Below, piece after piece: positions 36,258-45,162 of a stretch of DNA of 64,000 nucleotides; positions within the stretch are counted from its first letter, which is position 1, and every line of letters starts with the position of its first letter. Below the pieces are notes generated by a model. The model saw nothing but the letters and a program-made list of their open reading frames with translations, searched no databases and was not told where the DNA came from. Position numbers and translations under genes: made by a program. The stretch comes from Ornithinibacillus massiliensis (lineage in GTDB: Bacteria; Bacillota; Bacilli; Bacillales; Amphibacillaceae): the NCBI RefSeq assembly GCF_018310345.1, contig NZ_JAGXBY010000002.1, positions 372,001 through 436,000 of the forward strand, in the 5' to 3' direction.

Positions 36258-36809
36258 TCAATATCTCGCAAGATAATTAAAATCAGATATTATACGATAC
36301 AATAACTTTTTGCTTTCTGCATCCTTTTGTCGGTATGGACGTCCGATTTGCTCATATGTCTCTTTTTCTTCCAAGAGCTGTTTTGGGTGTAAGACTTTCG
36401 CAGATATTCCGTGTAACTGGAAATATTGCTGAAACAAGGCATCTTCCCGCCATCCCCATTCGGGTAACCCATTGAGAATAATTCTTCCATCGCTATTGTG
36501 TGTTACGTATCCAAATGATACTTCTACGTTATCCTTTCGAAAATCAGACTGCCTATTACGAAATTGCTCTCCAACAGGTACTTTTTCATAACCAGCTTTT
36601 TCAAGTGCTTTTTCTAATTGTTCTCTAGTTGTTATCCACGTTACGATATCGATATCACTGTGAGTTCTGGTAATTTTACCAAGAAGGAAATCAATTGCCC
36701 AACCCCCACGCAGCCAGAATTCAGAATCCAGCTCCTTGAATATCTCAATAATCTCACTTAATACATGTAATTGTGACTTAGTTTCTAAACCAACATTCTC
36801 ATCTACTAT
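36258..36809 (-). CDS. Nucleotidyltransferase, ANT(2'')/lincosamide type, no standard start codon
   Basis: A complete 183-codon frame encodes SEIIEIFKELDSEFWLRGGW AIDFLLGKITRTHSDIDIVT, the motif of AadB/LinA-type nucleotidyltransferases. It goes on to LNGLPEWGWREDALFQQYF and KQLLEEKETYEQIGRPYRQK. Relatives inactivate aminoglycosides or lincosamides. GGAGGGG stands upstream, but the in-frame codons after it are GTT ATC ATA GTA; no ATG, GTG or TTG occurs. The annotated start is ATA 36809, five bases past the ribosome site. It is either a rare start or a gene silenced by a start-codon change (ATG to ATA). Confidence 0.7.
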   Translation of the reverse strand: MVDENVGLETKSQLHVLSEIIEIFKELDSEFWLRGGWAIDFLLGKITRTHSDIDIVTWITTREQLEKALEKAGYEKVPVGEQFRNRQSDFRKDNVEVSFGYVTHNSDGRIILNGLPEWGWREDALFQQYFQLHGISAKVLHPKQLLEEKETYEQIGRPYRQKDAESKKLLYRIISDFNYLARY

Positions 36810-36916
36810 GATAACCCCTCCAAAAAATTTAGGTGTTACTAAGTTACTTTCTTCTCGATAAAGCAGCCATAAGTTAACAAGGAATTGTTTCTATGCTTCT
36901 AGCGGCATAGCACGTG

Positions 36917-37393
36917 TTAGTTTAATATAATCTCCATTTTTCTACTCTTCGTTGCCATCCCTATTGACCTATAAAATTCAATAGCAGATGTATTTTCCTC
37001 GGAAACTCCCAATTCAATACCATCAAGTTTGAGGCTTCTTCCAAAATCAAACACGTATTGAATTAGTTTTTTTCCGATACCTTTCTTTCTATGTATTTCA
37101 CCAACACATAAACTCTTTATAAACAATATTTTCCTCGCTTTGACAAAAGTATTCTCATCTACTTCTTCTTCCTTTGTCACGACAACGCCGACTATATCAT
37201 TGCTGATAGTGGCCACAAAAATATGGTGTTTGCCATCAACTAGTTGGCCATCAAAAAACGCTTGTTTCACTGGTGTAGAATTCTCTTTATATAAATCTGG
37301 TCTTACAGAAACATGAAATTCATGAACCTGCCTAAATAATGGCAACAATGCTTCGTAATCGCTTTGCTTGGCTTTTCGAATAAGTATATCCAT
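36917..37393 (-). CDS. GNAT N-acetyltransferase
   Basis: A 158-residue acetyltransferase: IRKAKQSDYEALLPLFRQVH begins the fold, and IHRKKGIGKKLIQYVFDFGR is the acetyl-CoA loop near residue 105. GVSEENTSAIEFYRSIGMAT ends it. The substrate is unknown. GGGGGATAAATA lies upstream of ATG. It is a stand-alone gene next to repeat copy 7. Confidence 0.9.
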   Translation of the reverse strand: MDILIRKAKQSDYEALLPLFRQVHEFHVSVRPDLYKENSTPVKQAFFDGQLVDGKHHIFVATISNDIVGVVVTKEEEVDENTFVKARKILFIKSLCVGEIHRKKGIGKKLIQYVFDFGRSLKLDGIELGVSEENTSAIEFYRSIGMATKSRKMEIILN

Positions 37394-37436
37394 AATTATT
37401 TATCCCCCAATAATATCCCAATGATATTCTACAACT

Positions 37437-37555
37437 CTCGTACCTGTAACAAAAAATTATTATCTAAATACTAACATAATATTCCGAAATATAAATAGAT
37501 TTCAACTGAAAAAAGGTAACCCAAGTTGGATCACCCTCATTAATTTATTGCTTCC
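37437..37555. repeat. Array intergenic repeat, copy 7
   Basis: TCGTACCTGTAAC then ATTATTATCTAAATAC and TAACATAATATTCCGAAAT. The hairpin is AAAAAAGGTAACCCAAGTTG then GATCACCC, and a degenerate right end follows. Minus-strand transcription of the upstream DUF3995 gene passes out of it. Confidence 0.7.
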
Positions 37556-37622
37556 TATTCTAGAAAAGTGTCTTAGAATGAATGGCTTATTTGAGAAAAT
37601 CCGTCGGGAGTTGAAAGAAGAT

Positions 37623-38072
37623 TTACTGTTTTTTTACGGAGAAAAAGTAAAAAACCCCACCAATCATCCAAAAAGGTTCCCAAAAAAGTAATCCCCAAAG
37701 CGTTGCATATAAATCTAAATCAAAATCTAAGATATTTATCGTACTTAAGGTAATGGTGATGAAATTAAGGAGCCCATATAAAAACAGTAAGGTCCCTACA
37801 ATTTTCACAACATAATACAGCGTTCTATTTATGATAGGCTTCTTCCATTGAACAAGAAGAAGCAATAATAAAAGTAATCCAAGCAATTTCATAAAACCGG
37901 TAAGCCAAACAATCTTGATGAATGACGGGGAAGGGTTTAGGGACATTTCATATATAGAACCCCCTAGAGATCTAACACCAAGTAAGCCGCCCATTGCCCA
38001 ATAAAAGCTCATACCTGAAAAAATGATAGTCCAAACAATGCCGAACGTTATAATCAAGTAATTCCTCTGCAT
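37623..38072 (-). CDS. DUF3995 membrane protein
   Basis: A 149-residue protein with four hydrophobic segments. The pattern FGIVWTIIFSGMSFYWAMGG LLGVRSLGG matches DUF3995. The function is unknown. AGGAGTG lies upstream of ATG 38072. It is a stand-alone gene. Confidence 0.78.
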   Translation of the reverse strand: MQRNYLIITFGIVWTIIFSGMSFYWAMGGLLGVRSLGGSIYEMSLNPSPSFIKIVWLTGFMKLLGLLLLLLLLVQWKKPIINRTLYYVVKIVGTLLFLYGLLNFITITLSTINILDFDLDLYATLWGLLFWEPFWMIGGVFYFFSVKKQ

Positions 38073-38308
38073 TGGAAAACACTCCTCTGTTATCGTCTTG
38101 CACTTTTATACTATTCAGCTATTCATATAACATAATTTATCTGGAAGTCTATCAGAACTTATATATGGTTAGATTAGTCTTCCATTTAGTACTGTGATAT
38201 TTCCATATTCATATCGATAATTTTAACTCTTTCCATCGTGTTAGACTTTATCTTTCAAGTTTTAATACTGTATTAACTAAAAGTATATATTTATTTCCAT
38301 AGAGAAAA
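38073..38308. other. Intergenic, nothing recognised
   Basis: About 235 bp of AT-rich DNA between the DUF3995 gene and the ars terminator; no repeat core. Confidence 0.4.
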
Positions 38309-38339
38309 AAGGCTATTCTCCTACTTGAAGAATAGCCTT
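38303..38339 (-). terminator. Terminator of the ars operon
   Basis: AAGGCTATTCT pairs with AGAATAGCCTT around a nine-base loop, followed by six T on the minus strand, 85 bp after the arsC stop. Confidence 0.88.
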
Positions 38340-38424
38340 AAATAATTTGTTATTAGTTTATTTGTATTATTTTTTTAATATATCATGAGCCTCAATATAC
38401 TTCAAATTTCACCCTAGTATATTT

Positions 38425-38844
38425 TTACTCTCCAGTTTCAGCAAAACGCTTAATACGTTCCCCGATTTCATCACGTACTCGTTGGAAAACTTGCCACTTT
38501 TCTTCATCTGTGCCTTCTGCTTTCGCAGGATCATCAAATCCCCAGTGTTCTCTTTTTACATGTGGTGGTGTCATTGGGCAACGATCAGCAGCATCACCAC
38601 ATAGGGTAACTGCCATTGTCACATTGTTTAAATAATCGCTATCGATTAGTTCGGATTCTTGCTCCGAAATATCAATTCCTACTTCTTTCATCGCTTTTAC
38701 CGCATTAGGGTTTAATCCATGTGCCTCAATCCCAGCGCTTCGAACTTCCCATTCATCACCTAGAAGCTCTTTAGCCCACCCTTCTGCCATCTGGCTTCTG
38801 CATGAGTTACCAGTACATAAGAAATAAATCGTTTTTTTAGCCAT
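38425..38844 (-). CDS. arsC: Arsenate reductase, thioredoxin-coupled
   Basis: A 139-residue low-molecular-weight-phosphatase-fold enzyme that reduces arsenate to arsenite. The catalytic P-loop is [20 protein letters not shown] near residue 9, and the redox cysteines lie in [16 protein letters not shown]. Length equals B. subtilis and S. aureus ArsC. ATG 38844 follows GGAGAATGATT; a second ATG six bases upstream overlaps that site. It is the last gene of the arsR-arsB-arsC operon. Confidence 0.96.
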   Translation of the reverse strand: MAKKTIYFLCTGNSCRSQMAEGWAKELLGDEWEVRSAGIEAHGLNPNAVKAMKEVGIDISEQESELIDSDYLNNVTMAVTLCGDAADRCPMTPPHVKREHWGFDDPAKAEGTDEEKWQVFQRVRDEIGERIKRFAETGE

Positions 38845-38945
38845 AATCATTCTCCGTTTCTATTTTGTTTTATTAATTTATTTTGAATTGCTGCTGTTTT
38901 TACCTTTCAATCGTACGTATTGATTCAACCCATTCATTAATACCA

Positions 38946-40244
38946 TTACAAGAAATAAAGCGTAAGATATAAACCAAGTAACGTAATGAATAGGATAGGA
39001 ATGGTTAAAACAATACCCGTCTTAAAGTATGTTCCCCAGGATATCTTTACTCCTTTTTGTGATAATACATGAAGCCATAATAAAGTGGCTAATGAACCAA
39101 TTGGTGTTATTTTTGGCCCTAAATCAGAACCAATAACATTGGCGTAAATAAGTGCTTCACGTATTACTCCAGTCGTATTCGTATCTGAAATGGCAATCGC
39201 ATCAATCATAACGGTTGGCATGTTATTCATAATGGATGACAGAATGGCCGCTATAAATCCCATGGAAATTGTTGCAACAAATAATCCTTGCTCTGCAGCA
39301 AGCTGGATTAAATTTGCTAATAGATCCGTCAACCCAGCGTTACGTAAGCCGAATACAACGACATACATTCCGATAGAGAAAAATACAATACTCCAGGGTG
39401 CGCCTTTGATCACTTCCATGGTGTTAACTGCCTTACTTTTTCTAGCTACTAGTAGGAAAAAGATTGCAATAACCCCTGCGACAATCGAAACTGGGAGATG
39501 GATAAACTCACTAACAAAATACCCAATTAATAAAACGGATAATACATACCAGGATAGATTAAACATCTTCTTATCTTTAATTGCTTCAGAAGGTGGGTTT
39601 AATTGTGAAACATCATAGTTCCTCGGAATACTTTTTCTAAAGTAAATTAAAAGGATCACGATAGTTGCAACAAGCGAGAAGATATTTGGTATAATCATTC
39701 TCGTTGCATATTCCACAAATCCAATATTAAAAAAGTCTGCAGAAACTATGTTGACTAAGTTACTGACAACAAGTGGTAAAGAAGTTGTATCAGCGATAAA
39801 TCCGCTCGCCATTATAAATGGGAAAACCATTTTTTCTTTAAAATTCAAATTTCGAACCATCGCTAGAACAATTGGTGTAAGTATTAATGCTGCACCATCA
39901 TTTGCAAAAAAAGCTGCAACGATAGCACCAAGTATACTTACATAAATGAACATCTTTATTCCATTACCTTTTGCGATTCTTGCCATGTGCAAGGAAGCCC
40001 ATTCAAAGAACCCAATTTCATCTAATACTAACGAAATAAGGATAATTGCTACAAATGTTAAGGTTGCATTCCAAACAATCCCTGTTACCTCAATCACGTC
40101 TTGAAAACCAACGACACCTATTAAGAGTGCCAAGATAGCACCACCACAGGCAGACCATCCAATTGATAATCCTTTTGGTTGCCAAATAACGAATACTAAT
40201 GTGACCAAAAAGATTATTATTGCGAGTATTCCCATTGCTGACAA
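38946..40244 (-). CDS. arsB: Arsenite efflux permease ArsB
   Basis: A 432-residue membrane transporter with about 11-12 hydrophobic segments. [20 protein letters not shown] and [20 protein letters not shown] are conserved half-site loops of the ArsB/NhaD superfamily, and [20 protein letters not shown] is diagnostic for ArsB. It expels arsenite or antimonite. TTG 40244 lies eight bases from AAGGGGG, so it is preferred to the ATG three codons later. It is the middle gene of arsRBC; no arsD, arsA or acr3 is present. Confidence 0.94.
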   Translation of the reverse strand: MSAMGILAIIIFLVTLVFVIWQPKGLSIGWSACGGAILALLIGVVGFQDVIEVTGIVWNATLTFVAIILISLVLDEIGFFEWASLHMARIAKGNGIKMFIYVSILGAIVAAFFANDGAALILTPIVLAMVRNLNFKEKMVFPFIMASGFIADTTSLPLVVSNLVNIVSADFFNIGFVEYATRMIIPNIFSLVATIVILLIYFRKSIPRNYDVSQLNPPSEAIKDKKMFNLSWYVLSVLLIGYFVSEFIHLPVSIVAGVIAIFFLLVARKSKAVNTMEVIKGAPWSIVFFSIGMYVVVFGLRNAGLTDLLANLIQLAAEQGLFVATISMGFIAAILSSIMNNMPTVMIDAIAISDTNTTGVIREALIYANVIGSDLGPKITPIGSLATLLWLHVLSQKGVKISWGTYFKTGIVLTIPILFITLLGLYLTLYFL

Positions 40245-40261
40245 ATAAGTTCCCCCTTAAG

Positions 40262-40606
40262 TTAACAACAAGTAATTCGTGTTCCTTGTTCTTCTAATTC
40301 TCTTAATTTATCATCTTGATTTGGTAGATGTTTTAGGATTTCTTGAACAAATGGATAATGTTCATGCGATTTATTCATGGAGTAGAATATCCATTGACCT
40401 CTCCGCTCTTCTTTTATTAATCCTAAGTCTCTTAACTTACGAATATGTTGACTAATGGATGGTTGGCTTGTTTTAAATATTTCCACAAACTCACATACAC
40501 AACAATCATGCTTATCAAGTAACTTCATCATAGTTAAGCGTGTCTTATCCCCTAATAACTTTAAGATCGCTGACGCTTTATCCATTTCAATAGTTGCTTT
40601 TGACAT
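40262..40606 (-). CDS. arsR: Arsenical resistance repressor ArsR
   Basis: A 114-residue winged-helix repressor. KLLDKHDCCVCEFVEIFKTS holds the metal-sensing CCVC segment, and QPSISQHIRKLRDLGLIKEE is the DNA-recognition helix. It releases DNA on binding As(III) or Sb(III). A C-terminal CC may add ligands. AGGTGGTG lies upstream. It is the first gene of arsRBC, with its promoter directly upstream. Confidence 0.95.
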   Translation of the reverse strand: MSKATIEMDKASAILKLLGDKTRLTMMKLLDKHDCCVCEFVEIFKTSQPSISQHIRKLRDLGLIKEERRGQWIFYSMNKSHEHYPFVQEILKHLPNQDDKLRELEEQGTRITCC

Positions 40607-40638
40607 ACTCTATTCACCACCTAAAGCATTTATTTATA

Positions 40639-40667
40639 ATTATATAATGATTTGCTTATATGAACAA
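40639..40667 (-). promoter_or_regulatory. ars operon promoter with likely ArsR operator
   Basis: Minus strand: TTGTTC, a 17-bp spacer, TATAAT. The spacer holds ATATAAGCAAATCATTATAT, an imperfect dyad placed where ArsR would block RNA polymerase. Confidence 0.7.
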
Positions 40668-41042
40668 CGTATAAAGTTAGCTTTTTTCAATCTAATGGAG
40701 ATTATAGCTTCTCCCTTTCTTCTTCCTATCTACTATTTATCAACACGATTTCAATTCAGTTGATCTTTGGATTTAAAAGAGGGTTTACTGTCAAGTAGGT
40801 TTAATCCGTGTATGTTGGGTTGATATAGGCTTAAGTTAAAATAGTAAACTGCTAATTATACTGCACATCTTGTTGGTTGGCTGTTCAACAATTTGTTCTA
40901 AATGTATGTTAAGAAGATGAGTAAATCTTGTCATGAGCGTATCTTGGATTTAACTCGTTTGAAGACCCGTCCGTTCTTTCCGGTCAGTAGCGCATAGCCA
41001 TTTTGTAGCAGCTATTATAGTTATAAAATCAAAGAGGATGAT
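40668..41042. other. Intergenic, no gene recognised
   Basis: About 375 bp. A minus-strand piece reading LTGKNGRVFKRVKSKIRS near 40935-41000 looks coding but is isolated and ends quickly. No repeat core. Confidence 0.4.
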
Positions 41043-41084
41043 AAAAAAGTGCAACACTCTCTATTGGAGTAGATGCACTCTTTT
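41043..41084 (-). terminator. Terminator of the signal peptidase gene
   Basis: AGTGCA pairs with TGCACT, with an inner ACTCCAATAGAGAGT pairing, followed by six T on the minus strand, 35 bp beyond the stop. Confidence 0.7.
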
Positions 41085-41120
41085 ATGCTAAAAATTCTAG
41101 TTGAGGTTTGATTAAATAAT

Positions 41121-41663
41121 TTATTTCGTTATAATTTTTATTTCATTTAATGGATAGTAAACAATATTCGTTGTTCCAACTACTTTATCGAACGGTATTG
41201 CTCCAATATGTCGGCTATCTGTACTATGCCTTCTATTATCGCCTAACACGAATAGGTGGCCTTCTGGAACGGTTTCACTACCTACTACGGTATCCTCTAA
41301 GGTAAAGGATCCTGTTAGTGTGCCTTGTGTTTTTTCTTTAAAACTATCTAAATAAGGTTCATCATATGCTTCTCCATTTATATATAAAACATCATTCTTA
41401 TATTCAATTCTATCACCAGGGAGACCAATTACACGTTTAATATAATCTTTACCTTCCGGGGCGTGAAACACAACAATATCAAATCTTTCGGGTTCCCCAA
41501 TTTTTGTTACAATCATGCGGTCCCTGTCCTGTAGAGTCGGATTCATCGAATATCCGTCCACTACAACCGGTGTAAAGATAAATGTGCGAATAAGGACGAC
41601 TAATACAAGTGCTCCAATTATCGGTTTGAACCATTCTAATATTTCATTTTTCTTCTTTGCCAT
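41121..41663 (-). CDS. sipS: Signal peptidase I (SipS-like)
   Basis: A 180-residue membrane protease that removes signal peptides. One N-terminal transmembrane helix lies at about 12-31. The catalytic Ser is in DGYSMNPTLQ (near 43), the Lys in DYIKRVIGLPGD (near 82), and the C-terminal box is VLGDNRRHSTDSRHIG. Length fits Gram-positive type I peptidases. CGGAGGC lies upstream. It is monocistronic. Bacillaceae usually have several paralogues. Confidence 0.95.
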   Translation of the reverse strand: MAKKKNEILEWFKPIIGALVLVVLIRTFIFTPVVVDGYSMNPTLQDRDRMIVTKIGEPERFDIVVFHAPEGKDYIKRVIGLPGDRIEYKNDVLYINGEAYDEPYLDSFKEKTQGTLTGSFTLEDTVVGSETVPEGHLFVLGDNRRHSTDSRHIGAIPFDKVVGTTNIVYYPLNEIKIITK

Positions 41664-41777
41664 TTCTCAGCCTCCGCTCAAGTTATTTAACTATATACTT
41701 ATTTTACCATTAGTTTATCAATCTTTTATATATTTTTCCTAACTATTGTTTGATTAGCTAACTAGTAAACTCTTGAA

Positions 41778-41999
41778 TTAATCTACCTTCCTCTGTTTGG
41801 CAGTTTGCACGATTTTGGGGTAATTTTTAAATACAACAAATTTATACGATGCTTTTTCATAAAAACCCACCTCAGTACAATCTATGCTTGTTCTAAGATG
41901 GGTAGGACTTAAAATTTGTCGAGTGAATAATATTAAAAAAGTAGGTTCTAGTTGTTTATCTTGTTGTATTGGTTGAATCAATACGTTTATTTCCATATT
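41778..41999 (-). CDS. Hypothetical small protein
   Basis: An open frame of about 73 codons, MEINVLIQPIQQDKQLEPTF then SPTHLRTSIDCTEVGFYEKA SYKFVVFKNYPKIVQTAKQR. The composition looks coding. The start lies inside repeat copy 8 (its TAATATGGAA), and no good ribosome site is present. The family is not recognised. It may be a genuine cassette gene or a decayed one. Confidence 0.45.
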   Translation of the reverse strand, partial: NMEINVLIQPIQQDKQLEPTFLILFTRQILSPTHLRTSIDCTEVGFYEKASYKFVVFKNYPKIVQTAKQRKVD

Positions 42000-42070
42000 A
42001 ACATAATATTCCAAATAAGGAACCGGTATTTTCAGATAAAAAGCGGATTAATAATCTCCCTGTTATTTGC
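41990..42070. repeat. Array intergenic repeat, copy 8 (partial)
   Basis: ATATTAACATAATATTCCAA, then a block TCAGATAAAAAGCGGATTAA, then TAATCTCCCTGTTATT. The cores are lost, but the AT-rich block is well kept. Confidence 0.6.
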
Positions 42071-42175
42071 TATCCTATTAACCTATTAGTTAAAATTGAA
42101 TCTCTTTCAAAGCGTTTTAGTGCATTTTTTTATAAACAAACATAAAGACTACCATAAAAGGTAGTCTCAACCGAT

Positions 42176-42586
42176 TTATTCCTCTATGTATTTAATCGCA
42201 GTCCCTACTGCCCTACTTTTTATAATGCTCTTTTCTTGTTTCTCTTCATTAATTCTGCGTCTATTAGTATCTAAAATTCTATTATGCCCTACTGGTATAC
42301 TTGTGGTTTGAAAGGTTACTCCAATAACTGCGTCTGCTCCTTGTTTATGTGCTTCCTCTTTTAATTCTTCTATAGTATATGAAATATCAGCTGCTACATC
42401 AGTATCATAACTAGAGCTCACTAGTCCAATGATTTGAAATGGTTTATCACAAGATGGTAAAGTCGATACTGGCATATTTTTTATCTTATCTAATTCTTGT
42501 TCTCTTAATAATTTTTTTTGCAACTTCTGTTCTTCTTTTAATTGTTTTTTTTCCAACTTCTCTTCTTTGCTCTTAAAAAGACTCAT
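42176..42586 (-). CDS. YbjQ-family heavy-metal-binding-domain protein with charged N-terminus
   Basis: A 136-residue protein. Residues 1-40 form a Lys/Glu/Leu coiled coil (SKEEKLEKKQLKEEQKLQKK). The C-terminal YbjQ domain has FQIIGLVSSSYDTDVAADIS and QGADAVIGVTFQTTSIP. YbjQ domains assemble as pentamers; their role is unclear. GGGTTATAAATT lies upstream. Stand-alone gene. Confidence 0.8.
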   Translation of the reverse strand: MSLFKSKEEKLEKKQLKEEQKLQKKLLREQELDKIKNMPVSTLPSCDKPFQIIGLVSSSYDTDVAADISYTIEELKEEAHKQGADAVIGVTFQTTSIPVGHNRILDTNRRRINEEKQEKSIIKSRAVGTAIKYIEE

Positions 42587-42960
42587 AATTTATAACCCTT
42601 TCTATATTAATTTAGTATAACCTTGTATAACTTTCTATTAATTTATTAACTGCTATTTCAATATTAGCATAATAAATTTAATTCATAAATGGATATGTCA
42701 TTATTATAAGGAAGCGCTTCTAATGCATTGAATATTGCCACAGCAAGTTGTATAGACCCCAGAAAATTTAAAGTAAGAAAACACGTTTTAGTACCTATTT
42801 GATTTTCCATGGTTGCTAAAACTACTTTTGCTATGATTTTCGTTTACAATTATTCTATTAGCTTAATATTCAATTTCACGAGAATTAATAGTTAAGTAAA
42901 TAAAGACCGTCAAATTAATGACGGTCTTTCCTTAACTCAAGTATCCTTTTATACAAACTA
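42587..42960. other. Intergenic with terminator-like hairpin
   Basis: AAAGACCGTC pairs with GACGGTCTTT (42902-42926), followed by CCTTAACTCAAG, which resembles the CCTTGTTCAAC side of array repeats. TATTAGCATAATAAATTTAA at about 42661-42680 is a weak AT-block remnant. No gene. Confidence 0.5.
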
Positions 42961-43398
42961 TTAGTGATACCTAAACCAAACGAACCACTCATTTTCCTTG
43001 CTTTTTGATAAAAAGATTTGACCTTCTAGTGCACTAGCACTTTTTCCCTCCCATTTTGGGAAATATAATCTTACTAACCACGATTTGTCCGCCACGGCTT
43101 GCCCACAAAAGTTTTTTGCCATTTCATAATATACTGCATCGTTTTCTAGCCCTACAGTTTGGGGAAAAGGGAGAGCCGTTAATACTTCCCACTCAGAATA
43201 CAACTCCCCATACTCCCCTTTTCCATAAATATCAGAAACAATAATCTGAAGTGCACTAAATAGTTCATCTTTATCATCTATTGATGTTTCCTTTACTTGT
43301 TCTATTTCCGGGCATTCTATATCGGCTTGTACATAATTAAGGCTTGGTACAAAGGGAATGACAGAGATTAACATTGCTATAACACCAACTATTTTCAT
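42961..43398 (-). CDS. Hypothetical secreted protein
   Basis: A 145-residue exported protein. MKIVGVIAMLISVIPFVPSL NYVQA is a signal peptide. The mature part is acidic with ELFSALQIIVSDIYGKGEYG and LVRLYFPKWEGKSASALEGQ. I do not recognise the family. Start ATG 43398 has GAGGTG at the right distance; an upstream ATG (43446) would add a charged tail before the signal and is rejected. Confidence 0.72.
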   Translation of the reverse strand: MKIVGVIAMLISVIPFVPSLNYVQADIECPEIEQVKETSIDDKDELFSALQIIVSDIYGKGEYGELYSEWEVLTALPFPQTVGLENDAVYYEMAKNFCGQAVADKSWLVRLYFPKWEGKSASALEGQIFLSKSKENEWFVWFRYH

Positions 43399-43593
43399 AA
43401 ACTTCACCTCTATACTAATATCCCAATACCTTTTATGCTTATTCAATCATTCTGCTTTTATAGTCCGACTTTGATTCTTCTTGAATTCTATTTTAAGTAA
43501 TGTTCCTTGTTTCAATTTACTAATAGTAAATATGGAGTTGTTGGTCTTGAGCAATGCCCCCAATCGTCAATTAACTGGTTTTAACATGAATTA

Positions 43594-43630
43594 AAAAAGG
43601 GCATCCCTTGTTAAACAGGAATACCCATGT
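43594..43630 (-). terminator. Terminator-like hairpin
   Basis: GGGTATTCCTG pairs loosely with AGGGATGCCC around TTTAACA, followed by TTTTTT on the minus strand, just after the small membrane gene. Confidence 0.6.
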
Positions 43631-43643
43631 TTGTGAAAATCAT

Positions 43644-43799
43644 TTATTTGTTTTTTCTATTATATGCGACGCCTAATGAACTAAATAAGATCACCTCAAT
43701 AATTAATATGAACCAAAATACTAGTTGAATTTGTCCCAAAGGAGAACCTCCAACTCCACCATTAGCAAATTTATATAGCAAAACATGTTCTCCACACAT
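43644..43799 (-). CDS. Small membrane protein or C-terminal fragment
   Basis: A 51-codon frame: MCGEHVLLYKFANGGVGGSP LGQIQLVFWFILIIEVILFS SLGVAYNRKNK. It has one transmembrane helix with a basic tail. There is no ribosome site at ATG 43799, and the upstream codons (LIPSALI) are also hydrophobic. It may be the end of a larger membrane protein. A terminator follows. Confidence 0.45.
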   Translation of the reverse strand: MCGEHVLLYKFANGGVGGSPLGQIQLVFWFILIIEVILFSSLGVAYNRKNK

Positions 43800-43931
43800 G
43801 ATGAGCGCAGAAGGTATGAGGTTCTGCTTAGGCAGATAACATTTTGAGTAGTTACACTAGCCATTGGTCATTACATCAACTAAATGCTTTTTTAATCTTT
43901 ATTCTATAACTAAGACATTCTGATAAACTTA

Positions 43932-44627
43932 CTAAATTTTTGAATTGCCATTTCTCAAAATCCATCGCTCCACCAGGGAAATAAGCCTTACATTTAAATC
44001 GGCTTTACTACATAACGCACTAATTTCATCAGGAGAGTAACATTTTAACGACTGGGTATATTTTATATCAGGATGTTCATCTTCCCACCAAGTATCTGTC
44101 ATTCTATTAAGGTTCTCATCATATCCGTATATACGTGATATTTTTGAATTCGGAAATGGCCTCATTCTTTGACCATTTACTTTTTTCCAGTAGTCTGGCT
44201 GGTAAATATCAATTAATGCTACTCCTTCAGGCTTCAACCAATGATAGATTCTTTTTAGTAATGTTAATTGTTCTTCATCTGTCCCTATTCCAAAACCGTC
44301 TATATACAAGACTGTATCAAAAGTGTCCTTTAATTCAATATCATAAAAACTACCACAAAGTGATGTTACATTTGATGGTTGATAATTCTTTGCAAATTCT
44401 ACCATTTCAGGTACTAATTCAACTGTAGTAATGGTTTTATCAAAAGTTGAAAGACTCCGAGCTAATAAACCATTTCCAGCACCAAGTTCTAAAACAGTCG
44501 TAAAAGGTCTACCTACCTGTTCGATAATTTCTTCTACGTGAGGTATATAGGGTGTAGATAAATCTACTATGTCTTTAAACATATCGAATTGTTTTCTATA
44601 AAATTTATGAGCTTCTTTTATATTCAT
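43932..44627 (-). CDS. Class I SAM-dependent methyltransferase
   Basis: A 231-residue protein. Motif I is TVLELGAGNGLLARSLSTFD near residue 40, followed by VELVPEMVEFAKNY. LLKRIYHWLKPEGVALIDIY matches Methyltransf_25/11 types. The target is unknown. AGGAGG precedes the ATG. Single gene. Confidence 0.88.
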   Translation of the reverse strand: MNIKEAHKFYRKQFDMFKDIVDLSTPYIPHVEEIIEQVGRPFTTVLELGAGNGLLARSLSTFDKTITTVELVPEMVEFAKNYQPSNVTSLCGSFYDIELKDTFDTVLYIDGFGIGTDEEQLTLLKRIYHWLKPEGVALIDIYQPDYWKKVNGQRMRPFPNSKISRIYGYDENLNRMTDTWWEDEHPDIKYTQSLKCYSPDEISALCSKADLNVRLISLVERWILRNGNSKI

Positions 44628-45162
44628 TTAATAATCCTCCTGTAAAGTATTTCATATTTTTACAGGAGAATGATGAAAGTTCAATATCCCCAATGATGCG
44701 TCTCCTCTCTAACTAACAATATGCTGGCAGATATTCCTTTTTACTTTATCTACCATAATATTCCATTATCTGAATAGAAAACTTAAAATGTTTTAAATTC
44801 TTCTCCCTGTTTATGAAAGCTAGATAAACTATCTTATTACGTTCACCTAATATCATCTATTAATATCCTTCCTCGTTTCTTATCAAATCTGAATCTATGC
44901 ATATTTCCTCATTACCACAGCTCGTTTTAATATAAAAGTAACATAATATATTATTAGATTTTACCAAATGAAAAAGGTAATCTTCCCTGATTACTTTTTG
45001 ACTACAGCCCATATTTTCCATTGTTGTATTATAAAAGAAATAAGCAGTATCTAATTTAACAATCTTTTTAAAATTGGGTTTAACTCGAGAACAAGTGGGA
45101 TCGAAAATTGAAATTGCCCCTCGTTATTTAACCAATATTGAATAATTATTTTCTGATTACAT
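44628..45162. other. Intergenic with array repeat remnant
   Basis: Copy 9 at 44935-45002: AAAAGTAACATAATATATTA then hairpin AAAAAGGTAATCTTCCCTGA TTACTTTTTG. A core ATTGCCCCTCGTTATTTAAC lies at 45114-45133, directly after the end of the large ABC operon. Otherwise empty. Confidence 0.6.

Noticed and set aside
12508-37555. CRISPR array
   Set aside because: The repeats are about 110-140 bp, widely and irregularly spaced, and separated by genes. No cas genes were seen.
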